Notes under the pieces: generated by a model
What the model saw: only the letters and a program-made list of their open reading frames with translations
What the model was told of the DNA's origin: nothing
Databases searched by the model: none
DNA from: Quillaja saponaria
Taxonomy: Eukaryota > Streptophyta > Magnoliopsida > Fabales > Quillajaceae
Reading direction: 5' to 3'
NCBI GenBank assembly: GCA_029379385.1
Contig: CM055615.1
Span: 6,076,001-6,140,000, forward strand
DNA length: 64,000 nucleotides
Program-made: the position numbers and the translations under genes
Shown here: in pieces, positions 48,438 through 61,000 of the stretch
Position numbering within the stretch: the first letter of the stretch is position 1
How the letters are laid out: the number at the start of each line of letters is the position of its first letter

Positions 48438-48808
48438 GTTAGGACCATAGAAAAATTAATCCATTTAAATACTTCATAAACAAAGTGATTGGACTCTTGT
48501 TGTTATTGTTTTTTTTTTTGAAGAGCATCTTTCAAGGATCACAAACTAAACTAACATTTCCATCATCAATCATTCTAATAACTTGAAATTCAAGACTTTC
48601 ATATATTGCTACATAAATACTTCAACAAAATATAAGAAAAACAACAGAGTGACTAACACAATGGATAGACAGCAGGATGGCAGCCTAATCCTAAATTCCA
48701 ACACCTCTAGTATAAGTTACACAACTTGTAAGAAAAAAATATAAGCAAAACATCAAGCAATAGTCTCAAACTCTCAATCAATGCATTCATGGAGGGGATG
48801 AGAGATTA
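48438..48808. other. Spacer right of unit B, no gene seen
   Basis: From about 48,438 the match with unit A ends. AT-rich DNA without coding continues to the MITE at 48,809. Confidence 0.4.
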
Positions 48809-49670
48809 GGGCTAGTTTGTACATAGAAATGACCATTTCATTCCATGCATGATTCTATGGAATGAACATTCTTTTATTTTGGTTAATTTTTAGTCTCAAA
48901 ATACTAATTCTATTTAGGCTATTTTATTCCATTGGAGTAGGAATCTTCAAGCCCACTTAGGGAATGAAATTACTCATTCCTACTTATATGAAATCAGTTT
49001 AGTTTAGCTAACTGACAAAAAACCACTCTATCACATAAAATAAATAATTAAATAAAATTTTGAATATTAATAAAATAATAATTTTATAAATAAATATATT
49101 TAATTTAGTCAAATGACAAAAATACTCTTCATATCACATTAAATAATATAAAATCATATAAAATATAAAAATAAATAATTTATAAATAAAAATAATAATA
49201 AATCAATTCATTTTATTCAAATGACAAAAATACCCTTAATATCATAGTATATAATATAATTATAAATAAATAAATTAGTAAAGTAATTTTAAACTAAAAT
49301 ATTAATATTAATAAAAAAGAAATAATAGATAAAAATAATTAATAATAAAATAAATATAAGTAATAATAATAATTAATAATAAATAAATAATATAATTTTT
49401 ATAAAAATAATTAAAAAATATTTATTTTTCATAAATTATGTTGTATTTTTATTACTTTATTTATTAAGGGATATTTTTGTCATTTTAGCATAATTTTTAT
49501 ATTATTTCTAATAACAACATTGAAAATAAATAAATAGAATGAAATGATTATTTTTCATCGACCCTACCAAATAATAAATGAAATAATCATACTATTTCAC
49601 TGTATTTCATTCCCATTATCATTTCCAATCCAATTTTGCAAAAATTATTCATACATACTAAACAAGTCCT
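48809..49670. mobile_element. Harbinger/Tourist-like non-autonomous element
   Basis: The ends GGGCTAGTTTGTACATAG and (inverted) GGACTTGTTTAGTATGTA form imperfect terminal repeats of the GGGCTTGTTTGG type common in Tourist-like MITEs. The flanking triplets are TTA and TAA. The inner part has inverted ATTTCATTCC / GGAATGAAAT stretches and a long AT-rich centre without coding. Confidence 0.55.
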
Positions 49671-50600
49671 AAGGAATTAGGGAAGAGTTATATAGTCCAA
49701 ATTAAAACTGTCAATAGCCAGCAGCAGCAAAGACAACAGCAAAGCACTCTGCAGCTAGCAAGCAACAAAAGACAACAACAAAGCACTAACCCACCTACAA
49801 ACCACCAACATAGCTAAAACCTGCCAATGACAATTACACAAACACAAGGCGAATTCAAATGCATATGGAAAAAAGAGAACAGAAAGCAGAAAAATAACCA
49901 AGGCATAAAGCAGAAAAATAATCAAGATATAAAGGCAGTGGGCCTGTCAGCAAATTCAAAATGCAGCAGGCAGCAATAGAGCACACTTTAATTCAAGTAA
50001 GCTCCTCCATCATTAGCCAAAGACATATCTAGTATTGTTGAATTAGTGTCAAAACCATTGGACAAAATAAAAGTAAATAAAAAGTTAATGCAAAAGTGCT
50101 AGAGATATAAGAAGTTGTTTGATTGAATTTATTAAAAGAGATATTGAGTTTTAATTTGAAATTTGGTGTTTGTTTTGAAATATTTTTCAACAAGTTGTAT
50201 AAAAAATATTTTTATGTAATTAACATTGATATTTAAATATAAAACATGTTTTACTTTATGTTTACTTTTTAAAATAATTATAACATGTGTTTCTTTTCGT
50301 TGATATAAAAGATTTTTATTCTATAAATATATTAGAATAGGATATCTATTGAAATATGACACATATTATGGATATATTTGTCTAAATAAAAAAATTATTA
50401 ATATTTATTTGACCTTCCCTTTTTTCTTTCTAGAAAATGTATCTATTTCTATTTTCAACTTTTAGAAGTCGTCAAAAATTACTATTTGATAAAACTCAAA
50501 TATTAATATTTTACTACCAAACAACTGAGTAAAGTTTATGCCCAAAAATTGTTCTAAAAGTTAATCCAAATAGAGGGTGTATCCTTACTTTCAATAGCTA
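49671..50600. other. Spacer, no gene seen
   Basis: AT-rich with a moderately GC-richer stretch at 49,700-49,990 holding repeated GCAGCAGCAAAGACAACA-type words. No coding recognised. Confidence 0.4.
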
Positions 50601-50709
50601 TCTATCTTGTTTATCTACTAAACATATATGATTTGTATTTATTAATGATTCGTAACTACTTATCTGTATTAAGTGTTTCTTTTGTTTTTTGTTTTTTTTT
50701 TTTGTTTTT
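50600..50709. repeat. 3'-flank remnant fused to P450 exon 1
   Basis: The sequence TTTATCTACTAAACATATAT and GTAACTACTTATCTGTATTA corresponds to unit A near 34,825-34,955, the far 3' flank of the P450. It is followed by a T-rich run and then directly by P450 codon 100. The junction therefore records a deletion of about 3 kb. Confidence 0.6.
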
Positions 50710-51009
50710 AATGGTGAAACACTCGTTTGCTGTCTCATGGTTGCTAATCAAAAGTGTAGTTGACTTTTCGAGTCGGACAATGAAGATGGGGCCGATGTTA
50801 TCAGCCATATCTGAAAGAGTTTGATAAACTGGGGCTTTACGACCAAATAGGTGGAGGTGACCAATCAATGGAAAACAACCTGATGGTTCAGGGGCTTGCT
50901 TGCCATTGAATTTCTGACTAGATATTTTCCTTCTCCTTAGATGGTATAACAACAGCAAACCTGAAATAGCAGCTGCTATTACTTTCAGAAAGGAAAAAGA
51001 AAATTCCAT
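50710..51009 (-). pseudogene. CYP82-like P450 5' fragment (gene D)
   Basis: The first 100 codons of a P450 close to genes A and B: MEFSFSFLKVIAAAISGLLL, PEPSGCFPLIGHLHLFGRK and IGPIFIVRLEKSTTLLISN, then ECFTI, after which homology stops at a T-rich junction. The rest of exon 1, the intron and exon 2 are deleted. The open frame runs on for 17 meaningless Lys-rich codons to 50,656. Its 5' leader is still recognisable, but the promoter is split by an insertion about 110 bp upstream. The product could at most be a membrane anchor peptide. Confidence 0.9.
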
Positions 51010-51119
51010 AGTACCCTAAAACTGGAGTAATTAAGCTATTGAGTAAGGGAGGGAGGTTGATATTTCTTCAAGATAAATTGTCAAGTTCAAATTGGTGGTT
51101 CTTGTTAGAGGATGGGTTA

Positions 51120-52400
51120 CATCAACAATTAATGTAAGTATCAAGAAATTATTTTTTTAAATATTTTAAAATTATATTTATTTTTTAAAAATTCTAAAGA
51201 TGGAAGAAGAATTAATACAATAATATTATAATTATAAAAACTTTACTCTTAATATTTATTTTCATTCATAGAATTTTAAAAGAAAATTAATTTATAATAT
51301 TATAATGATTTATAACCTTCTAAATTAAAAATTGAGAAATTCAATATTAATTATTGTTGATATGTATTTATTGACAAATTATAGATTTAATAATATTAAA
51401 AATAATTAGGATAAAAAAAAATTAATAGTCATAAAATAAATACAATTATATTAATATTAAAATAAAAAATGAAAATAGTAATATAAAAAATAGAATATTT
51501 GAAACAAAATAAAAATTAAGAAATATTTATGTGATTGTAATAACTCATAGGGTGCTTAAGAGAATAAAATTTCTTCCATTAAAAGTTGAAACAACAATAT
51601 ATAATCATGGAAACTATACTCTAAATATTTTTTAATTCGTAGTATTTAAAAAAAATCATAAATTTGAGAATGACTAAAAGATATTATAGATATTAGGAAC
51701 TTATTAAATAAAAGTGAAAAATTCAATATTAAATAATATTGAAATTTTTGTTTTTTTTTTTTTGATATAAAAGTTAAACAACAATATTATAATCATGAAA
51801 ACTATACTCTTAATATTTATTTTAATTCATAGTAATTTTTAAAATTTTAATTCTTAAATTTGAGAAGAACTAAAAAAAATTAAAATTATTAGGTACTTAT
51901 CAAATAAAAAATTCAATTTTAATTGCTATTGACATATAATTATTAAAAATTATAGATTTATTAATATTGAGAAGAATTAGTAAAAAGGAAATCAATAGTG
52001 TTAAAATAATTACAATTCTATTGATATTAAAATAGAGAAAAAATAGGAAAAAAGTAAAAATAAAAATAAAAATAAAATAGTAGTCTATTTGAAGTAAAAT
52101 ACCAACTAAATATAACTATATAATAATACAAACTCATAATGGTATAAAAGAAAATAAAAAATTTATGCTTGAGAAGAATTAGTAAAAAGGAAATCAATAG
52201 TCCTAAAATAGTTACAATTATATTGATATTAAAATAGAGAAAAAAAAAAAAAGGAAAAAACTAAAAAAAAGAAAAAAAAGAAAAGAAAGAAAAAAAGGGT
52301 AGTCTATTTGAAGTGAAATGCCAACTAAATATAACTATGTAATAATACAAACTCATAAGGGTATAAAAGAAAATAAAAAATTTCTACCTCCAAGGCTCCT
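51120..52400. repeat. AT-rich insertion in the gene D promoter
   Basis: Compared with the gene A and B promoters, about 1.28 kb is inserted between GAGGATGGGTTA (51,117) and the TATATATATGTATAAAATCTCC stretch (52,410), at the TATA-box site. The insert is very AT-rich and built of diverged repeats. A unit with AACAATATTATAATCATGAA and ACTATACTCTTAATATT recurs near 51,215, 51,575 and 51,770. A tandem pair of about 200 bp (51,969-52,168 and 52,170-52,382) starts GAGAAGAATTAGTAAAAAGG. No coding is visible. Confidence 0.65.
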
Positions 52401-52509
52401 TTATATATAGTATATATATGTATAAAATCTCCAAAATAACTGTTGGGTGGTTATAATTTCATTTTATTTCAATTATTGGGTCTTACATTAATAATATAGA
52501 AGTGATTGA

Positions 52510-52765
52510 TAGAGGTCTCTTCTCTCGTTTAGATGTCTCAATTCTTGTCTTGCCAATGAAAATTGGTCATGTCATTAAAAGATTTACAAGATAAACCAAT
52601 GGTGTTAACTTTAACAACTCTCTATCTAATGACATGTGACATTTTAAAAATTAAAGTTAACACCGTTAATTTGTCCTGAAATTTTTTTTAAAGACATGAC
52701 CAATTTTCATTGGTAGGATATGAATTAAGACAGTAAAATAAGGTAAGATATTTCTATTCAAGAAG
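52510..52765. repeat. Foldback sequence in P450 upstream region
   Basis: Left arm (about 52,530-52,622) and right arm (about 52,660-52,765) are long imperfect inverted repeats. CCAATGAAAATTGGTCATGT on the left pairs with ACATGACCAATTTTCATTGG on the right, as does GGTGTTAACTTTAAC with GTTAACACC. Genes A and B keep only the right arm (38,383-38,510 and 46,926-47,053), so the complete form here is either ancestral or a separate event. Confidence 0.7.
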
Positions 52766-52800
52766 GATAACTATTTATATGCAAGAAAAAGAATAACATT

Positions 52801-53062
52801 AAATGACTTGTTTGGTGCATCATATAAGATTGTGTAGTATATGATTATACAATATATTAGGCTATATTGCTTTATAATTATTATATTGTCGTCTTATCCT
52901 CTCTCTCCTCAATATATAGTTTTATACTGTCAGGCATAGTATAAGAGAGAGTCAATAGTATAAGTCTATAATATCCTGTTGCTGCCAAACACTGTATAAG
53001 AGCTAACTGGATAGTCTTATACTATCTTGTTATCTTTCTACGATGCACCAAATGAGCCATTT
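52801..53062. mobile_element. 262-bp MITE
   Basis: The terminal inverted repeats AAATGACTTGTTTGGTGCATC and (inverted) AAATGGCTCATTTGGTGCATC match at 18 of 21 positions. The paralogous promoters of genes A and B and the orphan copy lack this piece: there GAATAACATT runs straight into TTATTCTTTAAAGTTTCC. This gives natural empty sites. No coding; the target duplication is not clear. Confidence 0.75.
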
Positions 53063-53944
53063 GTTCTTTAAAGTTTCCTCAAATTTCATTGTATATATTT
53101 TCAAAGATGAAATACTTACAAATCAATCAATAGATATACTCATGTTCACCTAAATTTGATGATATTATTATAATTTAATTTTATCACAACTCAATCCCTT
53201 GTAGTTTTAGTTGATATTTAAATCCTAGAACTGAAAACTAACTTGTAATTGGTTACATTTTCAACTGTTTAATATTATTTTTAATATAATAATTAATTGT
53301 TTTAATTAATGCTTGTTTTATTTTCAAGTTAATATTACTATATCGACAGTATTCTAAAAGGCAGAATATCCATTATTATGTTCTCTGACTCTAACTATTA
53401 TTTTTACCATAAATTTTTCTATAATACTCTATATTTATAATTTTTTTGTTGTTTTAAGTTATAGGGTATTTTTTTCAATTTAGTAGATTTAAAAAAAAAA
53501 AAAAACTAATTTAAAAATTCTTCTTCTACTATCTTCTAATTTTTATTTATTTTTTAATTTATTTGAAAATAAATAAAAACTTATGTCTATCCACAACTAA
53601 TTAAATCCTCATTCGAATATTTATGTCCTATCCAATGAAATGCACCAAATGGTTAATTAGACTAAATAAAATAAAATATCTTACCTAACTTTTCTTATTC
53701 AGTCTAGCAAACACAGCCTTAAGAAATAGTCTATTTAAATAGACTAAGGACAAATACATAATGAAAATATGCTTATATTTTCAAGGTCTTCACCATGAAT
53801 AGTGGTAGAACCGCAGAAGTCAAACAGTTTTAAATAAAATATTAAAGAGTAAACCACATTCTTACGTAAAATGAAAATTAAACAATAATTAATTAGTATA
53901 TATTATGTATTATTAACATAAGCTTTGAAATTGGTTCCTAAAAT
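53063..53944. other. Distal upstream region of gene D
   Basis: AT-rich DNA matching 38,562-39,430 and 47,106-48,060. It includes the CTTCACCATGAATAGTGGTA segment that unit B has and unit A lacks. No gene. Confidence 0.5.
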
Positions 53945-54195
53945 ATTCAATCACTCATTAATGAGTGAAAAATTATAAAGTGGATTGATTAAACCGTCAT
54001 TATATTTTGTGGATTGATTCAACCTTCATTATGTTTTGTTACAATTTAATTATCGATATTGTTAAAAAATTCCTTGACAAGGAGATCAATTTTTATTTTG
54101 CCATCTAAGCCGGGCATTCACAATTTACATACTTCAACATGAGAGGAGTATATTAGATGACATTTATGACATGAATATTTAGTCAAAAATTAATC
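53945..54195. repeat. Start of a further P450 unit (flank block)
   Basis: The P450 3'-flank block (compare 35,060-35,490) begins right after the upstream region of gene D. This is the order expected at the junction of two tandem units. The rest of that unit is not seen; a CACTA end begins at 54,220. Confidence 0.55.
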
Positions 54196-54219
54196 TACAT
54201 TTATAATAAACAATCATAT

Positions 54220-54535
54220 CACTACAAGAAAATAACTTATAGGTTATCACTAGTAGCCGTAGTAGATAAAACTGTAGCCTATAATATTATAGGCTATGAC
54301 CAATATTATGGGATATGGCTATGACCGTAGCATATAAAAAATTTTTGTTTCTCGCTTTTATTTGGTATCTGCTATGACCAAAATATTGTCTACTATGATT
54401 AGGTCGTAGCATATAAGTTTATCTATTTACTTTTTTATAAAGAGTATTTGTTGCTTTTATACTACGGTCATAACCGTAGCCCATAGATATTAGCGGTAGC
54501 AGATAGAAAATGCAGCATTTTGTTTCCTTGCACTA
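54220..54535. mobile_element. CACTA left terminus with subterminal repeats
   Basis: CACTACAAGAAAATAACTTA is followed by repeated words in both directions such as TATGACCGTAGCA, GGCTATGACC and CGTAGTAGATA. This subterminal set differs from the CAGACGCAGAT family elsewhere in the window, so it is another CACTA family. No matching right end was found before the window end. Confidence 0.7.
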
Positions 54536-56599
54536 CTGTTTCTAGGGGATGTAGTTCACCTCTTCGTTTTGGTTCAAACTTGGAAAATACCCACCCCAAA
54601 CATGAATCCTCTATCTCTATTTCATCCTAAACCATACGCCAGCCACAACCTAACTCCTCGGAATGGTGCTTATGACAAGTGAAGAGATTGCATTCAGGTT
54701 AGGGTTTTATTTTTTCTTCCATTCTTTTTGAAACCATAGCTGTAATTCGTCATGGTTTTTGGTTTGCAACTGACGAATTTGTTGGTTTATTTCAAGGTTT
54801 TGGTCGTTTGAAATTGGAGATACTCTTAAAGGATTGAAATCAAGTTGTAGGTGTGCAAATTAGTTTTATTTTTGTTTTTTATATTGATTTTAATGTTTAA
54901 AGTGAAATTGTGAATGTCTATTCCATAGTTGGTATTATACAAATATTTATATATTTTGTTAAGTTCTTGAATTTGGCTGTCTTTTGTATGCCCTTTAAAT
55001 AATTGTGAATTTTTGAGTGACTGGTACATAATAGGCATAAGATAGGGTCCTAGATTCTAGTATGCAGTATTATTCGTGTTCCAATGTTTGGGCTTCTGCC
55101 TGTATGTCCAATCAGCCTAATATTATGCTGCCAAACTCTATATTATTTTCTTTTTTTGTTGTTCTTCAACTCATTATGTTGTACATGGTTGATCATCAAC
55201 ATGGATCATAGATCATCTTTTATCATTACCTTATCTTTATCCCACTCTCATGGATGTTTCATTAGTTGTAGCAACAAAAGAAATATTTGACATTGTAGCT
55301 TCGAATTCTTCATTATTGTTTTTCACAATATCTACCTAAAAATAGAAATTTCAAAATAAAAAGGATCTTAATTTGAATAAACTTGCAATGTACTTGGTCT
55401 ACAAAGTGTTGATAGTGATGAATACTTTTTTTTTAATGTTAAGTGTGGGTAACTTGTGTAACTGTATATTTAAATATGTATACTCATGTAAATTTAGCTT
55501 TTTGTCATGTAGAGGACAACAATTATAATCTTTATCTAATACTTTATTTCATGTACTTTTTGATGTCTTCAAATGAATTTGAGTCTTTTGACAGCATTGC
55601 CTTCTATGTTATTGTTGAAGCCCAGATGTCAAGAATCGACTATGGGTCAATATCAGTATTAGAAACAAATTTTTTTTTGATATCTAGAAAATATGAATTG
55701 AAAATAGAGTTGAGAGGTATCTATCTCCTTGTAAGTAAATAGAAGATGCTGCAATAATTTTAAACTATTTATCTTCAAAAGGATTACTACTTTTATCACA
55801 TTTACTTATATTTTCTTTTGGTGTTCAAAAATTTGAATAATACAAGACGTTGAGTATTTTTCTATTGAAACCTTTAATTGGGTTTTAATATAAATGAACT
55901 CGTTGAAATGTTCATGATACAGTTTTCTGTGCTTTGCGAGGATGGTATCCATGATTTTAAGATTTTTGAGTAAAATAAGTCTCTCTTTCCTTCGATTGTA
56001 AAATTAGTTTGTTAAATTCTCTGTTTTCTTGTTTTGTGAACTAATCGAACACTCTAATAAACACTTTATTAATAAAATTTGAATGGTATGATTTTTCATT
56101 CTTTTGCCATGTCAATATTTCTTTAGTATCGGCATCTTGTGATGTCTATTATAATTTTGTGGAATGCAATTATGTCAAAGATATATTCCAAGGTATCTTT
56201 TTTTCTGGCTAGAAAAAAAGAGGTACATAATGTAGTGAAACTTTTTTGATAAACAACGCAGTACCTTATCATGTATTGATGGCTTGCATTGTTGCATTTG
56301 ATTTATTTGGCTAAATTATTGCCTATTCTAATACTAACTATGTTGTAGTCTTTCTTCTTAACCAGTTTGTTGCATTTTCACTCTTATAAAAGAAAAAAAA
56401 AAATTATAGTTTGTCCTTTGGTGATATAATGCTCCTTTATGCATACTAAATCTTTAGCCCAGCTACTAAATCTTACCTTCTTAATTAAATAAAAAACTTT
56501 TCGTTCAAGTCATAAATATCATTAGCTCAATTACTAAATCTTACCTTCTTAATTAAATCAAAAGGAATTCCAACATCAACTTAATTTCAATTAAATGTT
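54536..56599. other. Spacer, no gene recognised
   Basis: Several short open frames (for example 55,084-55,290 and 55,443-55,742) have no recognisable features. A 66-bp tandem repeat occurs at 56,456-56,560, where ACTAAATCTTACCTTCTTAA appears twice. This may be the interior of the CACTA element starting at 54,220. Confidence 0.35.
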
Positions 56600-57575
56600 T
56601 ACCAAAAACTTGAATTTTACAACTCCAATATTCATGTTCTTGAATTTCATAGAATCCTTTTTCAATAATCAAAAGATCATCCCAAAAGTTCCTAAATCCT
56701 AAACTTTTACCCACAGTTTCTCTTAATCTTTAGTTCTAACTAATAAACTAACCAAAACATGAGGAGATCAACCAACCCATAAACTAACTAGCTACTAAAC
56801 AAGCTCACTAACAACTAGCAAGCACACGGCAAGGAAGGATAAAAATAAAAAAAAATAAAAAAATCTGGACCTAGTCTCCCTTGCCTTCACAACTGGAAAT
56901 AGAGCACAACCAGCTTTCTTTTTCCCACCTTCACCTACAAACCGCAACTACAACCAAGCTCGCTTAAGTTCACGGCAACGCTAGAAATTCCCTTCCCCTC
57001 CACCCACCCCGCCCTCCCCCCCCCAACCCAAATGACCCAAAGCTCAATAATCGGTATGAATTTTACGGGAGGAAGGAAGAGACGTCACCCTTCTCTGTTG
57101 CAAGGTGTACTCCAGGGCCAAAGGAAAAAAAAACAAGAACAAGGCAACACTTTCAGCAAGCAAAGAAGAAGAGCAAGAAAGAGTGAAGTCGGGGGAGGCT
57201 TAAAGCAAGAAAAGAAACTTTAAAGGACAAGAAAAGTCAAAATAAGAAAAGATTAAAGTTACAATTACTTTTTGAATGGGTGGTGTACAATAAATTTCCA
57301 TGTTAATATATATATATATATCGACCTTTTCAATTAACTTCTCATCATTTACGCTATATATACAATTAACTAAAAATTCACATAGAACAAAAATCAATAA
57401 TTAAAATCAAAACCAACCCAACTTAAGGTACATATTTATTCTTGTTAGATATACATATATATACATCTCTATATATGTGAATATTTATACATCTTAGTTT
57501 TATTTTTATTTATCTAATTACAACCAGTTACATACAGTCACATTGAAGCTACATAAAAATATCAAGTTATTACAA
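56600..57575 (-). mobile_element. Part of a chromovirus 3' LTR (left end not found)
   Basis: Next to the polypurine tract at about 57,580-57,592 (minus strand AAGGGGAAAAGA) an LTR begins TTGTAATAACTTGATATTT and runs leftwards. Stretches such as GGGTGGTGTACAATAAATTTCC and the TATATATGTGAATATTTATA region resemble the solo LTR at 7,440-7,600. The left boundary given is only where similarity fades. The open frame at 57,032-57,223 is inside it and not a gene. Confidence 0.5.
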
Positions 57576-58014
57576 TCTTTTCCCCTTAAAAGAAATTCGT
57601 CTCCAATTTCAACAAAAATGATAAGGGTAAATCATTTATCTAATTCAATTAAATAGATATAGATAATATTGTTTTATCACATTCTTCAATTCTTGAGAGG
57701 ATTTTTGTTCACCTTGATATTTCCAGATAACATCCATAAACAAAGTACTCTTTATTTATCTAGTCATAACTTCCAAGATATGAACATGTGAAAATCCAGA
57801 TGTAAATATTGTTGCTTCAAAGTAACTCCGGTTTTCCACGTGGTTTCTTATTTCTTATAATACTACCAAATAATTTTCATCAAAGGAAGTTTACAAACTT
57901 GTCTATTTATATTCGCCACTGATTACCTTTCATACGTTAGGGTCTTATCTACTTTTACTTTCTGGAACCTATGGGTTATGGACCCACCACACTTTCGTTG
58001 CGCCATTCTGATAA
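57576..58014 (-). pseudogene. Chromovirus pol 3' end with polypurine tract
   Basis: The minus strand from about 57,960 reads KVKVDKTLTYER, RQVCKLPLMKIIW and ETTWKTGVTLKQQYLHLDF. This is the degenerate end of a Ty3/gypsy chromovirus integrase, with the family pattern LTYEE..RQVRKLRNK..VKVLW....EATWE...YPHLF. The tract GGAGACGAATTTCTTTTAAG is followed by GGGGAAAAG just before the LTR, the usual polypurine tract position. Stops show it is dead. Confidence 0.65.
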
Positions 58015-58019
58015 TTAAA

Positions 58020-61000
58020 TATGATAACTTGATAACGAAAAATCAAGTTTAGACGCAATAGTTAATTTTACGTTATCAAGTTTACCAACGCATGTTTTAT
58101 GAAATTTGACTTTGAGTTGGATTTTTTTTTCTTTCTTTATTTTCTCTCATCACTTTGACTGAACCTTCCTTGTTTCTTCTTCCCACCGCCATAGCTTTGT
58201 TTCTTGAAGTTTCTCTATCCCTCTCAGCCACTTCAGCTCCCATCTGAGAGCTTCACCTCTATGTCTTGCTTTTGTTATGGATTTCAACTCTTTGTCGTTA
58301 GCTGCTAAGGATTCCTCCTCCTTCTCTTTTGTTCAAGGACCTGATTATTTTCTGCTTTGCTCTAAAATTTAGTAGTGAAGTAGTAACTTTGCTAGCCATG
58401 AAGAACTCCATGTCCAACCAAGTGACACCTTCTCTTTTCTTATGGGTTATGTGTGACTCTTTAGATTCAGCTCCTCTCTAATCAAGCTGCTGTGAAGTTA
58501 GATTTGGATAGCAGCTACATTTTTACTTATGTCCGTACTTTACTTTTCTTTTCCCCTGTTTTGGGTTGAGATGAATTCCTTGTTGAATTGAACTCTGTAG
58601 CCCTTTTGCTACTGATTTTTTTTTTTTTTTTATCCTTGCTGGTCGTTCATGCTATCATCAACCTTAACTCTTCAGCTGGTCATGAGTAGCCCTTCTGGCC
58701 ATGATAATTGCCTTAACTGTGAGTTGTTTCAGCCATCCTCTACTGTCTATCTTGCTTCCTCATCCTTTTGCTAGCATATGTATGTGGTATAATCTGAAAG
58801 CAACCATTTGTAGGTAGGCAGCAACCTTAACTATAACTTTCAATCTCTTTTGTTGGTATTTGCTCATGCCTTGTCTAATTATGATAGTGTTATATATATA
58901 TATATATAGGTGTGTGAAGTCTTTAATAATTAATGAAATAGCTTAAGAATTAGAAGAAGTTTTAGAAGTGGAATATGGATAAGATGTGATTTGATGGACT
59001 TATATAAGTCTCATGGTGAGTATATATATAGATACATGCTCATAAGCTAGAGTAAAACATGCATATAAGGTATTTTGATAATATGTCTACAAGAAACTAA
59101 TTGTAGCTTAATGAATAAAACTTGGTTGGATTGATTTTGGAAAGAGACAACTTAAGTTCTTGATTGATTCTAAATCACCAATGCAACTTTGAATTTAATT
59201 GGATTAGAAGTAAAGTTAGTGAATTAGTGTTGAAGTGAGGAGCATGAATTGGAGCTTGAAAGTGTTGGAAAATAAGAGTTAAGTGGGTTTTGAAGGGTGT
59301 GCAGGGGCAGATTCATGGATGAAAGGAATCTTGGGTTTCAAGTGCTGCTGGAGTTGAATTAAATTAAGATTTCAAAAGAGAAAGTGTAGCTTAGGGTCTT
59401 GCGGTGATGTTTACAAAATTTTGTGATATGGTTCCAAGTATATTGATCGTTAGAGTTTCTAGACTGAGGCTAGGTCTATGTACAATTTTTAGTGACCTTT
59501 AGTTAGTTTGGGAGACTTCGTCGAGTTTGTGGTTGGAATTAGCATAAGACCTCTAAATAAAAGTTGTTCTGGTTTTAATTCCTTATTCTGAATATTTTTA
59601 AGGTGGTGGAAATCAGGGTTATAATTTTCGGGTATTGATTGAACCTATTTTAGTGTAACTGATTTTAGAGGGTCTTACAAAACGAATTAGGAGAAGAGTA
59701 CTGAAAATGAAATTTTCTTAACATCTTGAAATACTACACCAGAAAGTTTCATAATTTATTTCTAAGTATGAGAATTCTACAAGTATTAGAATCTGCATTA
59801 GGAAATTAGAATTGTACGAGTGCCCTGTTTTTGGTTCATGTGAAGAATTAAGTGAGTTCAAGGTTGATATTATCATAAGTTTCTAAATAAGAAAGCTAGT
59901 TAACTTCCTAAAGTTAATTTCTCAACTTGGTTTTATTAAATTTGATTAAGTATGTAAATGAAAATAAATATATATCCAAGGAGGTCATGAAATGCCTAAA
60001 AAGAGTAAACTTTAAATAATTAACTGTACTAATATACTCATCCAAATAATACATATGATACCTATTTAGAAATATATAATTGTCTATTAATAAATCTATT
60101 AAACAAAATTGGATTTCATTTTTCCGAGATAAAGTTATGTTCAAATAACTAAGGTAAGGTTAGAGCTGCCAAAATCCTGCATTTTGTAGAATTTGATGCA
60201 ACTTCAAAGAATAAGCTATATTAATATATAAAGGTACATGTGTCTAGTATTTAATAAATTTTACAAAATTGGATTTGGAATTTCCTAGAGGAAGATATGG
60301 TTATTAGAGTGACCATTAGTCAAAACCCCAAGTTTGGATATTTTCAACATCTCTAACTCACTAGTGCTTTCTATCTTTTCTAATAGTTTCTTTCTACGTT
60401 ATGCATTATCAAGACATTTAAAATGTTTCTTCATTATCAATCTTACCATATAAATTATAATTCATACTACTTGACATGTAATAGCTTAATAAAAAGACTT
60501 TAATAAAGAAACCTATATAAGTTGAGATATAAACTTAGTAATTAAAAGATTATAATAATAACTTTTATGAACTAAGTATTATTTGGGAATATAAATTTTA
60601 GTTCCAGATCCTAATATAGACCTGACGAGACACGTGAACACAAGTGTAGGTGATGAATGAAATCGGTTAAATGTGAGTGGTTAACTAGTGCCTTTGGGGG
60701 CTATATTATTATGTGTAATTGTACATGTATTTAAATAAATGTGTAAGTGTAATGTTTTAGTGAGTTATTTGAATCATACTTATTTGAAATTATTTGTGGT
60801 TGATAAGGGCTAACAAATTTAAATTTTCTAAGAAATTATTTTTATTTTTGAAATTGAAATCCATGTGCACTTAGATATTTTAATTTGATATTCTGATATG
60901 AGATACTCCGATTCTAACCATGGTTTTAAAAGAAATGAGTACTCAACCCTAGTGAGATGGATTGTGTACGGAGAGTTAACCTGTTGTGTGGGCGTATAAA

